Part shown: piece by piece, positions 8,925-17,980 of the stretch | Numbering within the stretch: position 1 is the first letter of the stretch | Layout of the letters: every line of letters begins with the position of its first letter | Assembly (NCBI RefSeq): GCF_030052995.1 | Contig: NZ_JASJPW010000007.1 | Location: forward strand, 62,001-126,000 | DNA: 64,000 nucleotides | From: Gemmobacter sp. 24YEA27 | GTDB lineage: Bacteria > Pseudomonadota > Alphaproteobacteria > Rhodobacterales > Rhodobacteraceae | Reading direction: 5' to 3' | The notes under the pieces: model-generated | Seen by the model: only the letters and a program-made list of their open reading frames with translations | What the model was told of the DNA's origin: nothing | Database searches by the model: none | Position numbers and translations under genes: made by a program

Positions 8925-9262
8925 TTGAAAATTCTGAAGCTCAGCCTGACCCTCGCTGCAGTTCTTGTGCTTGCGGCTGCTATGAAAGCGGCAGCTCTGA
9001 CAGCAGCGGCGGCTCCGGCAGCACTGGCGGTACCGGTGGTGGCAGTGTCACTGTTCGCCCGCCCGCCTATACCTGCCCATCGAATTGCCAGAATGTGCAG
9101 ACCCGCACCAGCTGCCAGGCCGCAGAATCCTATTACCAGGTCTATGTCGAAAACGCGCGGGCCGGCACAGCCGCATCGACGCTGGAACAGCTTTACGACA
9201 ACCATGCCCGGTCCGCCGGGTTGGCGCGCAGCATGGTGCAGCAGATCGGCTGCGCCCCCTGA
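8925..9262 (+). CDS. Small cysteine-rich lipoprotein (one apparent frameshift)
   Basis: Read with one added G at 8975-8976, this is a lipoprotein of about 112 residues. The signal starts at TTG 8925 (LKILKLSLTLAAVLVLAGC) after a purine-rich GGGAGTAA site. The lipidated Cys is followed by a Gly/Ser-rich linker. The C-terminal part has four cysteines in the order TCPSNC, TSCQAA and IGC near the end, enough for two disulfides. As given, the frame reads LAAAMKAAAL and loses the lipobox, which argues for a sequence error. It opens an operon with the adaptor, TolC-like, ATPase and permease genes, so it is a candidate substrate or accessory factor of that exporter. No family was recognised. Confidence 0.68.
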
Positions 9263-9273
9263 CGCTGCCTGAC

Positions 9274-10305
9274 GTGCTGCGTTTTTACATAACCGCAGGT
9301 CTTGCTGCGATGGCCCTGACCGGTGCCGTCGCAGCAGGACTTGGCCATGGCCCCGCCAGTGTCGCACCGGAGGTCCGGGCGGCAGTGGCTTTGACGGCTA
9401 CGTCTCCATCGGGGGCTGCGGTTGAACCTGCGACATTCAGGACCTGCTTTCTGGACTGGGCCGAAGAGACGCCACTGATTGCTCTGCGCGATGGATTTGC
9501 GTCAACCGGGCTTTCGGTTTCAGACTTGGTCCAGCCGGACAACGTTCTACTGACCTTCCGCGCTGAAAATGAACGCGCTCAGCTGGAAATGCTGGATCTG
9601 CGCGCCCTTGGACTTGAGGACCGGCAGCGCCTTGCAACAGCCGCCCATGCCTCCGCCCTCGCCCGTCACGCGACCGAGGCCCGCGCCGTTGATCGCAAAC
9701 GCATGCGCGCGCGCGAGGCGGCGGCGCTTGCCGCCACCCGCCATCGCGAAGGCAGGCTCGACCGCCTCTCGCTGGAACTTGCCGAGGATCAGCTTGCCGA
9801 AATTGACGATCTTGCCGCGCAGACCGCCCCTGCGCTTACCCTGCTGGAGGCAGAACATGCCCTCAGACTGATTGAGTTGCAGCAGGAAAGCGCGGCCCTC
9901 GCCAATGAAAGAAAGGCGCTTCAGGACCATATCGGGACACTTTCTCTGCGCAGCGAAACCGCTGGTGTGATCAGCTTTGTGGCGCCCGCGCTGACGACGG
10001 GTGCCCTTGTCGCGGTGCGGCGCGGCGAACATGTGATCAGCCTTGCCCGCCCTGGCATGTTCCGCGCGAAAGTTCCGGTGCATCTGCGCGACCTGTCGCT
10101 TTTCACCGATCGCCGCGTCACCGCCCGCCTAGCGCTGGAGGCGGGGATCCTGACGGGTCAGGTCACGCGCATCTCGGCCCTTCGCAGCCCTCTGCCCGAT
10201 GGCAGCACGCATGAGGTTGAAATTCGCTTCGATCCGACAGGTCTCGCGAGCGAACCGCAATCGGCAAGCTGCCTGTTCGAAACCATCACAGAGGCCGCGC
10301 CATGA
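9274..10305 (+). CDS. HlyD/MacA-like periplasmic adaptor, divergent
   Basis: A protein of about 343 residues with one N-terminal membrane helix (YITAGLAAMALTGAVAAGLG). A long alpha-helical hairpin rich in Ala, Glu and Arg (about residues 90-215) carries the central ELAEDQLAEIDDLAAQTAP. A barrel-sandwich/lipoyl-like region follows (SETAGVISFVAP, TGALVAVRRGEHVISLARPG). This is the layout of membrane-fusion proteins that link an ABC exporter to an outer-membrane channel. The cysteine near residue 58 (TFRTCFLDW) is unusual for the family. GTG 9274 is chosen because it is 11 bases after the previous stop; ATG 9310 is possible. It overlaps the next gene by four bases. Confidence 0.68.
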   Translation: MLRFYITAGLAAMALTGAVAAGLGHGPASVAPEVRAAVALTATSPSGAAVEPATFRTCFLDWAEETPLIALRDGFASTGLSVSDLVQPDNVLLTFRAENERAQLEMLDLRALGLEDRQRLATAAHASALARHATEARAVDRKRMRAREAAALAATRHREGRLDRLSLELAEDQLAEIDDLAAQTAPALTLLEAEHALRLIELQQESAALANERKALQDHIGTLSLRSETAGVISFVAPALTTGALVAVRRGEHVISLARPGMFRAKVPVHLRDLSLFTDRRVTARLALEAGILTGQVTRISALRSPLPDGSTHEVEIRFDPTGLASEPQSASCLFETITEAAP

Positions 10306-11567
10306 CCCTGCGTTCCCGCCTGCTCTGGCTTGCGGTGGCCTTTGGCGCGGGATGTGCTGCGCCCGATTTTGACCGGGCGGAAGCGCTGATCGACCAGGTT
10401 ACCCTGGATCTCGCGCAGGATGCGCCCGCCAAAGGTCTTGCCTTTGGCGATCACGTCCGCCGTTATGGCCCGGCCTTTCACACCGCCCGACTGCGCGAGG
10501 CAGAGCTTTTGCTGGATCTGGATCAACTGCGCCGGGGCGCATTGCCGCGCCTGAGCGTCATGGTTCAGGGCAGGTCCCAATGGCATGAAAGCGGCGGCTT
10601 CTCGGTCAGGGGTCGCAATCATGCCTTTGTTATCGAATGGGATTTCATCCGGGCGATCTATGTCCTGTTCCGGAATACGCCCGAGATCTTCGCCATTCTG
10701 GTTGCACAGGAAAGCGCGCTTGCCCGGCAAGGCGCCGAAAAGCAACTGCTAGACCAGCTGGCAGATACCCTAGACGCTGGGCTGGCGCTTGAAGAGGCCG
10801 GCCTGACCCTTGATGCCGAGAGCTGCCGCATAAAGGACATGCAGGGTGAGCTGGCGCTTGGTACCCTGCCGCGCAACGAGGTTGCGGCCGGGCAGACCGC
10901 GCTGCAAAGCCGCAAATCCGCCCATGCCGCGCGCCGGACCATGTATGAGGCCAGCCGCGCCAGTCTTGCCCATGGCACAGGCGGCGCCCCCTTCGGTCCG
11001 GATCTGCGGATCGCGGCTTTGCACCCGGGGCCCTTGCGTGCCCGGACGGCAGAGCAATGCTATGAAGGTTCCGCGCTGGAAGCGCGCAACGCGGTTTTGC
11101 ACCGGATTGCCAAAGACGGGCTGGACGCCGCCCGCATTGATCGCTGGATCGCGCTGTCTGGCATCGTGCCCAATCAGCTTGGGCCGGACAGCCCGGCCCA
11201 GCTGGAACTTTTGCTCAATCTGATGGTGCCGCTGATTGATCAGGGCAAGGGTGACCGGCAGGTGCAGCGGGCACGGATCGCGGTCGCCAATGCGCTGATC
11301 GCGGCCCGTGAAAGCAAAGCGGCCTTCATGCTGGCCCATGCCGAGCTGACCCTGGCCCTGGCCGAGGCCCATGTGCTGCAGGCCGGGTTGACGCCTCCGG
11401 CCAGGGCAGAGACCGGATGCGCCGCCGATCTTTCCGCCAGGCTTTACGATCTGGAAAAGCGTCGCGCCAGGCTGGTGCAGGAGCATCTGGAAGCCGGGCT
11501 TGCCCTTTTGTGTACGCCTGCTGCGCGGAAGCCAGGCGGGCCTGACGGAGCGGCGGCCAATGAGTGA
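10302..11567 (+). CDS. TolC-like outer-membrane efflux lipoprotein
   Basis: A 421-residue protein with an N-terminal lipoprotein-type signal (LWLAVAFGAGCAAP). It is built largely of long amphipathic helices (about residues 25-85, 130-205, 310-400) and has few hydrophobic segments. Short stretches with strand character, such as LPRLSVMVQGRS and GGFSVRGRNHAFVIEWDF, lie where TolC proteins have their barrel strands. Together with its place between adaptor and ATPase this points to an outer-membrane channel of the TolC class, though divergence is strong. The start ATGA overlaps the adaptor stop, and its own end overlaps the ATPase start. Confidence 0.65.
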   Translation: MTLRSRLLWLAVAFGAGCAAPDFDRAEALIDQVTLDLAQDAPAKGLAFGDHVRRYGPAFHTARLREAELLLDLDQLRRGALPRLSVMVQGRSQWHESGGFSVRGRNHAFVIEWDFIRAIYVLFRNTPEIFAILVAQESALARQGAEKQLLDQLADTLDAGLALEEAGLTLDAESCRIKDMQGELALGTLPRNEVAAGQTALQSRKSAHAARRTMYEASRASLAHGTGGAPFGPDLRIAALHPGPLRARTAEQCYEGSALEARNAVLHRIAKDGLDAARIDRWIALSGIVPNQLGPDSPAQLELLLNLMVPLIDQGKGDRQVQRARIAVANALIAARESKAAFMLAHAELTLALAEAHVLQAGLTPPARAETGCAADLSARLYDLEKRRARLVQEHLEAGLALLCTPAARKPGGPDGAAANE

Positions 11568-12245
11568 GGCCGCGCTGCCGCTCCTTCTTGAGCGGGTTGT
11601 GGTGCATCATGGTGCCCAGGACCGCCGGATGGTGCTGGACCATGTCGATCTGACCGTCGCGCCCGGCGAGCGGCTTTGCATCCTTGGCGAAAGCGGTTCG
11701 GGAAAGACCACGCTTCTGGAGGTGATCAGCGGTTTCCGGCGCCCGGATGCCGGGCGGGTGCGCCTTTTCGACATTGATCCGGCGGGGGCCGCAGACCGGG
11801 TTCGTGCCAGGCTGCGCCGTCAGCAGCTGGGGTTCATCTTCCAGGATTATGCTCTGATCGAAGGGCTGACGGCGCTTGCCAATATCGACATGCCCCTGCG
11901 GCTTGACGGCGTCCGGGCCGAGGCGCTCATCAGCGTGCGGCGGAACGGCTGGCAGCCCTTGGCCTCACGCATCTTGCTGCGGTGCCCGCCAGCGCGCTTT
12001 CGGGGGGCGAAAAGCAACGCGTGGCCTTTGCCCGCGCCACAATCCATGCGCCCCGCCTGATCCTGGCGGATGAGCCGACCGGCAGCCTCGACCCACAGAC
12101 CGGCCATGAAATACTGGAGATGATCCTTGGACGAAGGCAGGACAGCCCGCACAGCCTCGTGATGGTGACACATAACCATGCCTACAGTCGCCATTTCGAC
12201 CGCGTTCTCGTGCTGCGGGACAGTCGGCTGCATGAGGTCGCCTGA
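11560..12245 (+). CDS. ABC transporter ATP-binding protein, MacB/LolD type (one apparent frameshift)
   Basis: Cytoplasmic ATPase of about 229 residues driving export with the neighbouring permease. Walker A is GESGSGKTT (residues about 43-51), the Q-loop [13 protein letters not shown], the ABC signature [14 protein letters not shown], Walker [13 protein letters not shown] and the H-loop VTHNH. The frame breaks around 11922; one extra G gives [24 protein letters not shown], normal for the family, so the gene is probably complete. Its stop overlaps the permease ATG (TGATG). Confidence 0.88.
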
Positions 12246-13407
12246 TGAAGGTGCGACGCCCCTTTCGTCGCGTGATCCTGCGCAGGCTGCTGATCTATTG
12301 CCTCGTCTCGGCCTGTTTCGCGGTCATTCTTGCCAATCGCATCATCACATCTGCCGCGACCGAAGGCTTCGAGCCCGCATTCGCGCAAGCCTCTATCATG
12401 AGGCGGTGCTGACTTTTCCGATGCTCTCGGCACAGAAGGTCAGCCGGGGCCACACGGACGCGGACCATCTCGCCCCCTGGACGGAGGAGGCGCTGAAAGC
12501 CGCCTTTGCCGGGGCGGGGATCTCCGTCTCGCCCTATTCGCGGCAATTTGCCTCGATTGCCGAACTGCCTGCCGCCGGCATGGTGGAAATCCTGACAAGC
12601 GATCCGCATTTCCCTTTGGCCTACCGGCTGAGCCTCAGCCCCGATCGCAAGCCGGAGCCGGGAAGCTGCCTGATGGGTCGCCGCCTTGCTGATCAGCTAA
12701 AGGGAACGCTGCCCGAATGGCTGCATTTTGGCACCATGCGCTGCAGGCTTGCCGGCGTCTTTGACGGTGAGACCCGCCCGCCTTTCTGGACGCTCGACCG
12801 GGCTGTTCTGCGGCTGGCCGCGCGTGACCGGGTCATGGCGGAGGAGACCATTCTCTGGAGCAGCTATCTGCAGGCGGATACCGCCGTTTTGAGCGAGGCG
12901 GATCTGCGCGCGGGCCTGGCCCCCTGGCTGGAGGCCGGGGCGGTGGAAATCTGGTCCAGCCAGCATCACGCCGAACGCGCGGCGGGTATCCTGGCAATCT
13001 ACAATTTCGTAGCAGCCGCAATCAGTGGTGTCGCATTGGGCCTTTGTGCTTTCGCGATTGCCACAACCTTCATGTTCTCGGTGTCGGAGCAACGCCGGGA
13101 AATCGCCATTCGCCGCGCGATAGGGGCGACGCAATGGCAGATCATCGGCCATGTTCAGACCGAGATCGCAGCCCTGGTTCTTGGTGGTCTGCTGACAGGT
13201 ATGATCGGCGGCAAATATCTCGGCCTGTATCTCCTGGCGCAGATGCAGGGGGCCGGATTGCTGGACCCGGCGGCACATGCGGTTCTGTCTCCTGTCGGCC
13301 TTATCCAGCTTGCAGCCATGTTTCTGGCGGCAGGCGTCACGGCGGGTCTGATCCCCGCCATTGTCGCCGCCCGAATTGACCCTGCCATCGTGCTGCGCGG
13401 CGGCTGA
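12245..13407 (+). CDS. FtsX/MacB-like ABC permease (one apparent frameshift)
   Basis: Inner-membrane permease of about 388 residues. One N-terminal helix (LLIYCLVSACFAVILANRI) is followed by a periplasmic domain of about 230 residues and three C-terminal helices. Between the last helices lies the FtsX-type cytoplasmic stretch SEQRREIAIRRAIGATQWQI, typical of MacB and LolC/E proteins. The frame breaks near 12374-12376 (CCC); one added C gives GFEPRIRASLYHEAVL and a single long frame. Mechanotransmission permeases of this class push substrates through the periplasm rather than across the inner membrane, so the cargo may be a periplasmic or lipidated molecule. Confidence 0.83.
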
Positions 13408-13611
13408 CTGACGCTGCTTTGGCGTCCTGCGATGAGAACAGCCATGCGCAGTTCGTACACGAAGCGACAGCAGGCAGCCTGTGCGGGCGACGTGAAGTCC
13501 CCACGCCATCGGAGAGGATTTCGAGGTAAGCTGGGCAGCAATACTGCATCTGCAGAGGACCACTCGAAGGTCCCAAGCCGAGACATATAGGGCATCCGCT
13601 CGCCGCACCCC

Positions 13612-13878
13612 ATGTGTTTGATCCCATGGTTTGCTGGCGCGATCCTTTCTTTGGAATGGAAGGATGCCCTATGGGACAAGTTCGTCACGGCAGCGCCACG
13701 ACCACGCACGCTTTCCGAGCAGCAACACGAGCCGAATGGAAGCTTTGACTGCGGCACTGAGCCGCGAAGCGGGTATTAAACCTAGGACTGTGGCGACGTG
13801 ACGAAAACCTCAGACGGTCGAAGACATGAAGGCGGGGCCGAAATTGCCTCGTTCTATGGTGCTAAGCCGGGGAGGAGT
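13612..13878 (+). mobile_element. Left-end remnant of an IS481-family element
   Basis: A transposase start at ATG 13671 reads MGQVRHGSATTTHAFRAA, the characteristic beginning of IS481-type transposases. It continues in another frame as LSREAGIKPRTVAT, stop, RKPQTVEDMKAGPK, which keeps the helix-turn-helix and the following linker of the family. A frameshift and an internal TGA break it, and the catalytic DDE part is absent after about 13878. The sequence before the ATG (about 13612-13670) resembles the terminal region of such elements. 13408-13611 holds no recognisable gene. Confidence 0.75.
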
Positions 13879-14145
13879 AAGACCGGGTGACGTCAGCCCT
13901 TCGAACAGTCGCCGCGCCGCGCCGTCACTGACCTCAGGCCCTGCCTGCGCCGCCAGTTCGTCCTCTGTCGTCCGTGCATCTGCGCGGCGGGCCGGATCGA
14001 CACGAAGATCAATGACCACAACCGCCCCCCTGCCCCAGGCAGACGCACAGGCCACAATCCATGCCGCGCCCCCCGGCCGAAAAGTCGCCCGAGCCATAAG
14101 CGGATCCGCCAGCCAAAGCGCCACGGGATGCATCCGGTTCCTCAC
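13879..14145 (-). pseudogene. Broken hypothetical gene next to the IS remnant
   Basis: The minus-strand frame begins MRNRMHPVALWLADPLMARA and carries AWGRGAVVVIDLRVDP and EDELAAQAGPEVSDGAARRL before running into the IS481 relic. The composition looks like real coding sequence, but the 3' end seems to be lost at the junction and no domain was recognised. A frame further upstream (to about 14287) may be its N-terminus with a frameshift. Confidence 0.35.
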
Positions 14146-14301
14146 AGCGCGCGCTCGGATCCAGCGCGGCTAAGGCCGGAAGACCTGGCGCGAGCTGAGA
14201 AGATCTCCGGGCACGGGCCATGTCGGAGCACTTCCAAAATCGGCGCTTTACTCTATACATGCGCAAAATATCCGCCGCGCCCGTCACATCTATATTATAT
14301 C

Positions 14302-14322
14302 CAATAATGTTGCATTATCGGA
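14302..14322. promoter_or_regulatory. AT-rich palindrome downstream of the barrel gene
   Basis: CCAATAATG-TTG-CATTATCGG pairs nine bases per arm with one mismatch. It lies in an AT-rich stretch between the broken gene and the end of the barrel gene. It could be an operator or a weak terminator; no T-run follows. Confidence 0.3.
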
Positions 14323-14407
14323 TGTTATGTTCGTTTCAACAAAATCATCATCTGCGGCCGCCGGTTGACTTCAAAGAAGCCACCAGCTGCCGCCTGTAAC
14401 ATCCCCG

Positions 14408-17400
14408 CTAAAACTGGCTCGTGACATTCAGGAAGAAGCCGGTCCGGGGCGCATCGATCTTCCGCAGGTCATCATCGACTTTGCCCCAGAGGTATCCGCC
14501 ACCTACCCGCATATTGTCACCAAACAGCCGGTAGACGCCCAGCAGCGCGCCCGTTTCGGTGGTATCCGAGCGCGGAGCATAAAGGCTGCGGACCTCGGCC
14601 ATCACATCCCAGTTGTGAACGACGTGGTAATCAACCCGCAGGACAGCCAGATGCGCCTCGCTTGAGGTGAAATCACTTGTTCCACGCCCGGCGCTATCGC
14701 GCAGCCGATAGCCGTATTTGCCGCCCAGGGTCCAAAGCGGATCAACCTGCCAGCTAATAGCCGCATTCAGAATATGGCTCTTTTGCTTCGGCCCATTGAC
14801 GTCACCGTCGATATTGACCTGATCGGCACCCGGCAGGTCATAAAGATAGGTATAGCTGACCAGCGCATTCAGCTCGTCATTCTCGACCGGACGCCATGCA
14901 TATCCAAGGCGGGTCTCGATGTAACGGCCATCTCGGAACGAGGACTGGTCGCTTTCCGAGATCACCGCGTCGACCGAGGAGACAAAGCGCCAGTCCTGGC
15001 TGACCTTGGTTTCATAGAAGCCCGAAATCAGCCATGTATCGCGGTCAAGTTCATTGCCCGGACGATCCGACCGCTCGCGCCGCCATTCGCCGCGCAGGCC
15101 CGCCGACATTACCTCTGCTTCGCTGTAGCGCACACCAAGCGACAGACCCTCACGCTTGAGGCTGCTGCCGTCGGTCTCACGCCCTTCGCCATATTGGATC
15201 ATGCCGTCATAGCGCCAGCGCTGGTCGGGGGTATAGGTGACCCCATAGCCCGAGGTCAGTGCCGGCCTTGTGCCGAAAGCGCTGTAGTTGCTTTCGGTGG
15301 TATAGGCCCAATTGTCATTGACCTGCGAGCTGCTCCCGAAGACGAGGCTGCCCTTGTCACGCCCCGAAAAATCGCTGGCATCGAAACGGCGCAGCGGATC
15401 AAGGCGGTAGCCAATTGTGGTGGTGGTATTGTCGTTAGGCCGGTATCCGAACTCCAGCCGCCCTGCTCCGCCGAGGCTGCCGTCCGAAAGCTCGGCCGTC
15501 ATCTCAGTACGTTCAGAAAGCCGAAGCGTGCTGCCGATCCCGACCCGGTCATTGCTGCGCCGGGTCGGGTCATGCGACAATGTCGCCTGACCGAAGCCCC
15601 AGACCGAAAGATCGGCATCACGCTGCCATGTTACACGGACTGCTGCGTCGGCCCGCCTGCCGAAATCCTGCGGCGATCCGCTTTCGTCGCGGCGATCATG
15701 GGCCAGCTCACCTTCGACCTTCCACTGCGCGTTGATGCGATGGGCAAAGCCGATCCGGGCCTTTTCTTCACGATCACCATCGTCGCGCTTCAACCCTTCG
15801 CCACCAAAGGTCAGATCGGTGCTGGCGTTCAGCGCCACGGTACCGGACAGGCCCCAGGCATCCTGATCATATTCGAAATCGGCATCCGGCGAAGAGAACC
15901 CCGCATCCTTGTGATCGAAGAAGGCCGCCAGTTCGCCGTCCAGCCCTGCAAAGGTCAGATCGGTCTTGCCCCCGATCCGCCAGGACGCCGCATCCAGTCC
16001 AGGCAAGCCATAGCTGGGGTTCGACGGCTCCAGGTCCAGACCACCGTTCAGCGAGAAGCTGGAGCCGAAGCCAGGTCCCTCACTGGTAGCATACTCCAGC
16101 AGCAGCTCCCGGTCTTGCCCGTCCCGCAACAGGATGTCGACTCCGGCCAGCGTATTGTCGGCAATGCCTGTGGTTTCACGCAGAGCAGAAGCGCCAAGCC
16201 GGATGTTGTTGTTGATCCAGCCTTCGCTGCGGGCACCGGCAGTATAGCCGTCGATATCGCCGGTGGTCGGCACATATTCGTATTGTGCTACCAGATTGAT
16301 ATCATAGTCACCCAGTGGGTTGTTCTGGATCAGCCCGTCGCCGCCGGTGCTGGATGACAGCGGCCCGTTCAGGATGATCACCCCCTGCACCGAATTGATG
16401 CGGTAATCGGTCCCTTCTGTCAGGCGGCGGGTTTCAACCACCAGCCCGGTGGTCCGTGAGACCACCTGGACAAAGACGCTTTCGCTGTCGGACAGGATAT
16501 CCTGACGCGACAGGAAATAGGCGCTGCCACCGGTCGCACGCATCACGTCGCGCTGCATCAGACTGTCGGCCTGCGCGGCAAAACCGGTGACGCGCAGCTT
16601 CGTCTCACCGCGTGAAGTGACATCAAGATCGCGGTACTCCCCGGACAGACCATAGAGTGCCCGGTCGGTGCGGACGGTGAGCCCGGTGCTTTCGCGGGGT
16701 TTGAAATCGCCCCACTGCAAGTGGCTTCCGTCCCGCTCGGCCCGCAGGAAGAACTTGCCCGAACTGGGAGCCAGCTCGGTCATGACGGAATCGTCACCGA
16801 AGGTGTTGAACACATCCTCGGACTTCATTTCCCGCAGTGTCTGATCGGGGTTCTTGCGGCCGAAATTGCTGAAGAGGTCACGCAGCTCATCTTCCTGCGT
16901 ATCGACCGAGGCGGTGATCCGGGTGCCATTGGCCAATGTGCCCTGAGCAAATCCGGCAATGCGGCCCATCTTCCAGGTGCCCTCATTATCGTCGCCGACC
17001 GTAAGGTCGATGATGCCGGTCGCAAACCACTCGGACTTTTCGATGGTGACCGAGCGGTCCATTCTGCGGCCATCGATGGCAATCGCAACGCCATGGGTGC
17101 CGGGCGGCAGAATGCGCTGGACCACGAAATTGCCCGCCGGATCGACGGGGATCTTTTCCCCCAGCACCTGTACCACCTGACCGGCCAGCGCATGGCCAGA
17201 GACGGTGATGGCACCGCCCCGCACCGGAATGCCGCGGCGGGCAGTCATGTCGTCTCCCTCGGCCGCAGCCGTGACCGGACCGTCCAGATCGGCGGCAGCA
17301 CTCCGGGCGGTGCGGTTCAGCACCAGACTGCGCGTCTCATCCCGCCGGCCGCCGGTGTCGATGACGCGCAGGAAATAGAGGTAATCGCCTTCGCTCCGGT

Positions 17401-17980
17401 CCGCATCGGCAGCGGGCATCCGCCAGTCAGCGGTACCATTGACCCCGATCGGCACCAGAGCCAGTTCGCGGCCCCGGCGGTCCGTAACCACGACGTCGGC
17501 ACGGTCGATCCAGCCCGGATAGTTGGAAGAGGCCCTGAAAGTCACAACCTCTCCCGCAGCATAGCCCTGCCGCAGGTCGCCAGTGGCAACAGCCAGGCGG
17601 GGGCGTGCCCCAAGTCCATCATAGCTCAGATCCACACCGGCAAGGTCAAGCAGCCGGTCGATCTCGCGCAGCCTGTCAGGACGGGCCGGAGCCCCTGCAA
17701 TGGTGCGCCTTGCGGCTCCCTCACCCGCCGTCACCCCATCGATGGAGATCGAGAAGCCGATCTCTCCCAGCGGGGCAGCGGGCGCGTCCGAGACATTGGG
17801 CTGGACCGGCCGGCTGACGGTGGTGCCTGCGTTGTAATGCAGGCAGTCACCCTCATAGACCGGACCTTCGGCGCGGCAGTCATCCGCCATAACGGGCATG
17901 CCGAGGCCAAGCACGGAGACAGTCACCCCCCCCGCAAGAAGGGCTTTCAGCGTTGCGGAAGAACGTTTGACAGGTTTCAT
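14408..17980 (-). CDS. Large outer-membrane beta-barrel protein, partner of the giant repeat protein
   Basis: A 1,190-residue protein with a cleavable signal (LLAGGVTVSVLGLGMPVMA). Residues about 30-330 form Ig-like/extracellular-type domains (YAAGEVVTFRASSNYPGWID). Residues about 330-1190 are rich in alternating, aromatic and charged strands typical of a barrel, with RINSVQGVIILNGPLSSSTG and long runs of Y/W strand pairs. It ends ...FFLNVTSQF; a C-terminal Phe is the usual outer-membrane assembly signal. Its start overlaps the stop of the giant gene by four bases, so the two are translated together. It may anchor, export or display that protein. No plug or TonB box was recognised. Confidence 0.75.
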   Translation of the reverse strand: MKPVKRSSATLKALLAGGVTVSVLGLGMPVMADDCRAEGPVYEGDCLHYNAGTTVSRPVQPNVSDAPAAPLGEIGFSISIDGVTAGEGAARRTIAGAPARPDRLREIDRLLDLAGVDLSYDGLGARPRLAVATGDLRQGYAAGEVVTFRASSNYPGWIDRADVVVTDRRGRELALVPIGVNGTADWRMPAADADRSEGDYLYFLRVIDTGGRRDETRSLVLNRTARSAAADLDGPVTAAAEGDDMTARRGIPVRGGAITVSGHALAGQVVQVLGEKIPVDPAGNFVVQRILPPGTHGVAIAIDGRRMDRSVTIEKSEWFATGIIDLTVGDDNEGTWKMGRIAGFAQGTLANGTRITASVDTQEDELRDLFSNFGRKNPDQTLREMKSEDVFNTFGDDSVMTELAPSSGKFFLRAERDGSHLQWGDFKPRESTGLTVRTDRALYGLSGEYRDLDVTSRGETKLRVTGFAAQADSLMQRDVMRATGGSAYFLSRQDILSDSESVFVQVVSRTTGLVVETRRLTEGTDYRINSVQGVIILNGPLSSSTGGDGLIQNNPLGDYDINLVAQYEYVPTTGDIDGYTAGARSEGWINNNIRLGASALRETTGIADNTLAGVDILLRDGQDRELLLEYATSEGPGFGSSFSLNGGLDLEPSNPSYGLPGLDAASWRIGGKTDLTFAGLDGELAAFFDHKDAGFSSPDADFEYDQDAWGLSGTVALNASTDLTFGGEGLKRDDGDREEKARIGFAHRINAQWKVEGELAHDRRDESGSPQDFGRRADAAVRVTWQRDADLSVWGFGQATLSHDPTRRSNDRVGIGSTLRLSERTEMTAELSDGSLGGAGRLEFGYRPNDNTTTTIGYRLDPLRRFDASDFSGRDKGSLVFGSSSQVNDNWAYTTESNYSAFGTRPALTSGYGVTYTPDQRWRYDGMIQYGEGRETDGSSLKREGLSLGVRYSEAEVMSAGLRGEWRRERSDRPGNELDRDTWLISGFYETKVSQDWRFVSSVDAVISESDQSSFRDGRYIETRLGYAWRPVENDELNALVSYTYLYDLPGADQVNIDGDVNGPKQKSHILNAAISWQVDPLWTLGGKYGYRLRDSAGRGTSDFTSSEAHLAVLRVDYHVVHNWDVMAEVRSLYAPRSDTTETGALLGVYRLFGDNMRVGGGYLWGKVDDDLRKIDAPRTGFFLNVTSQF

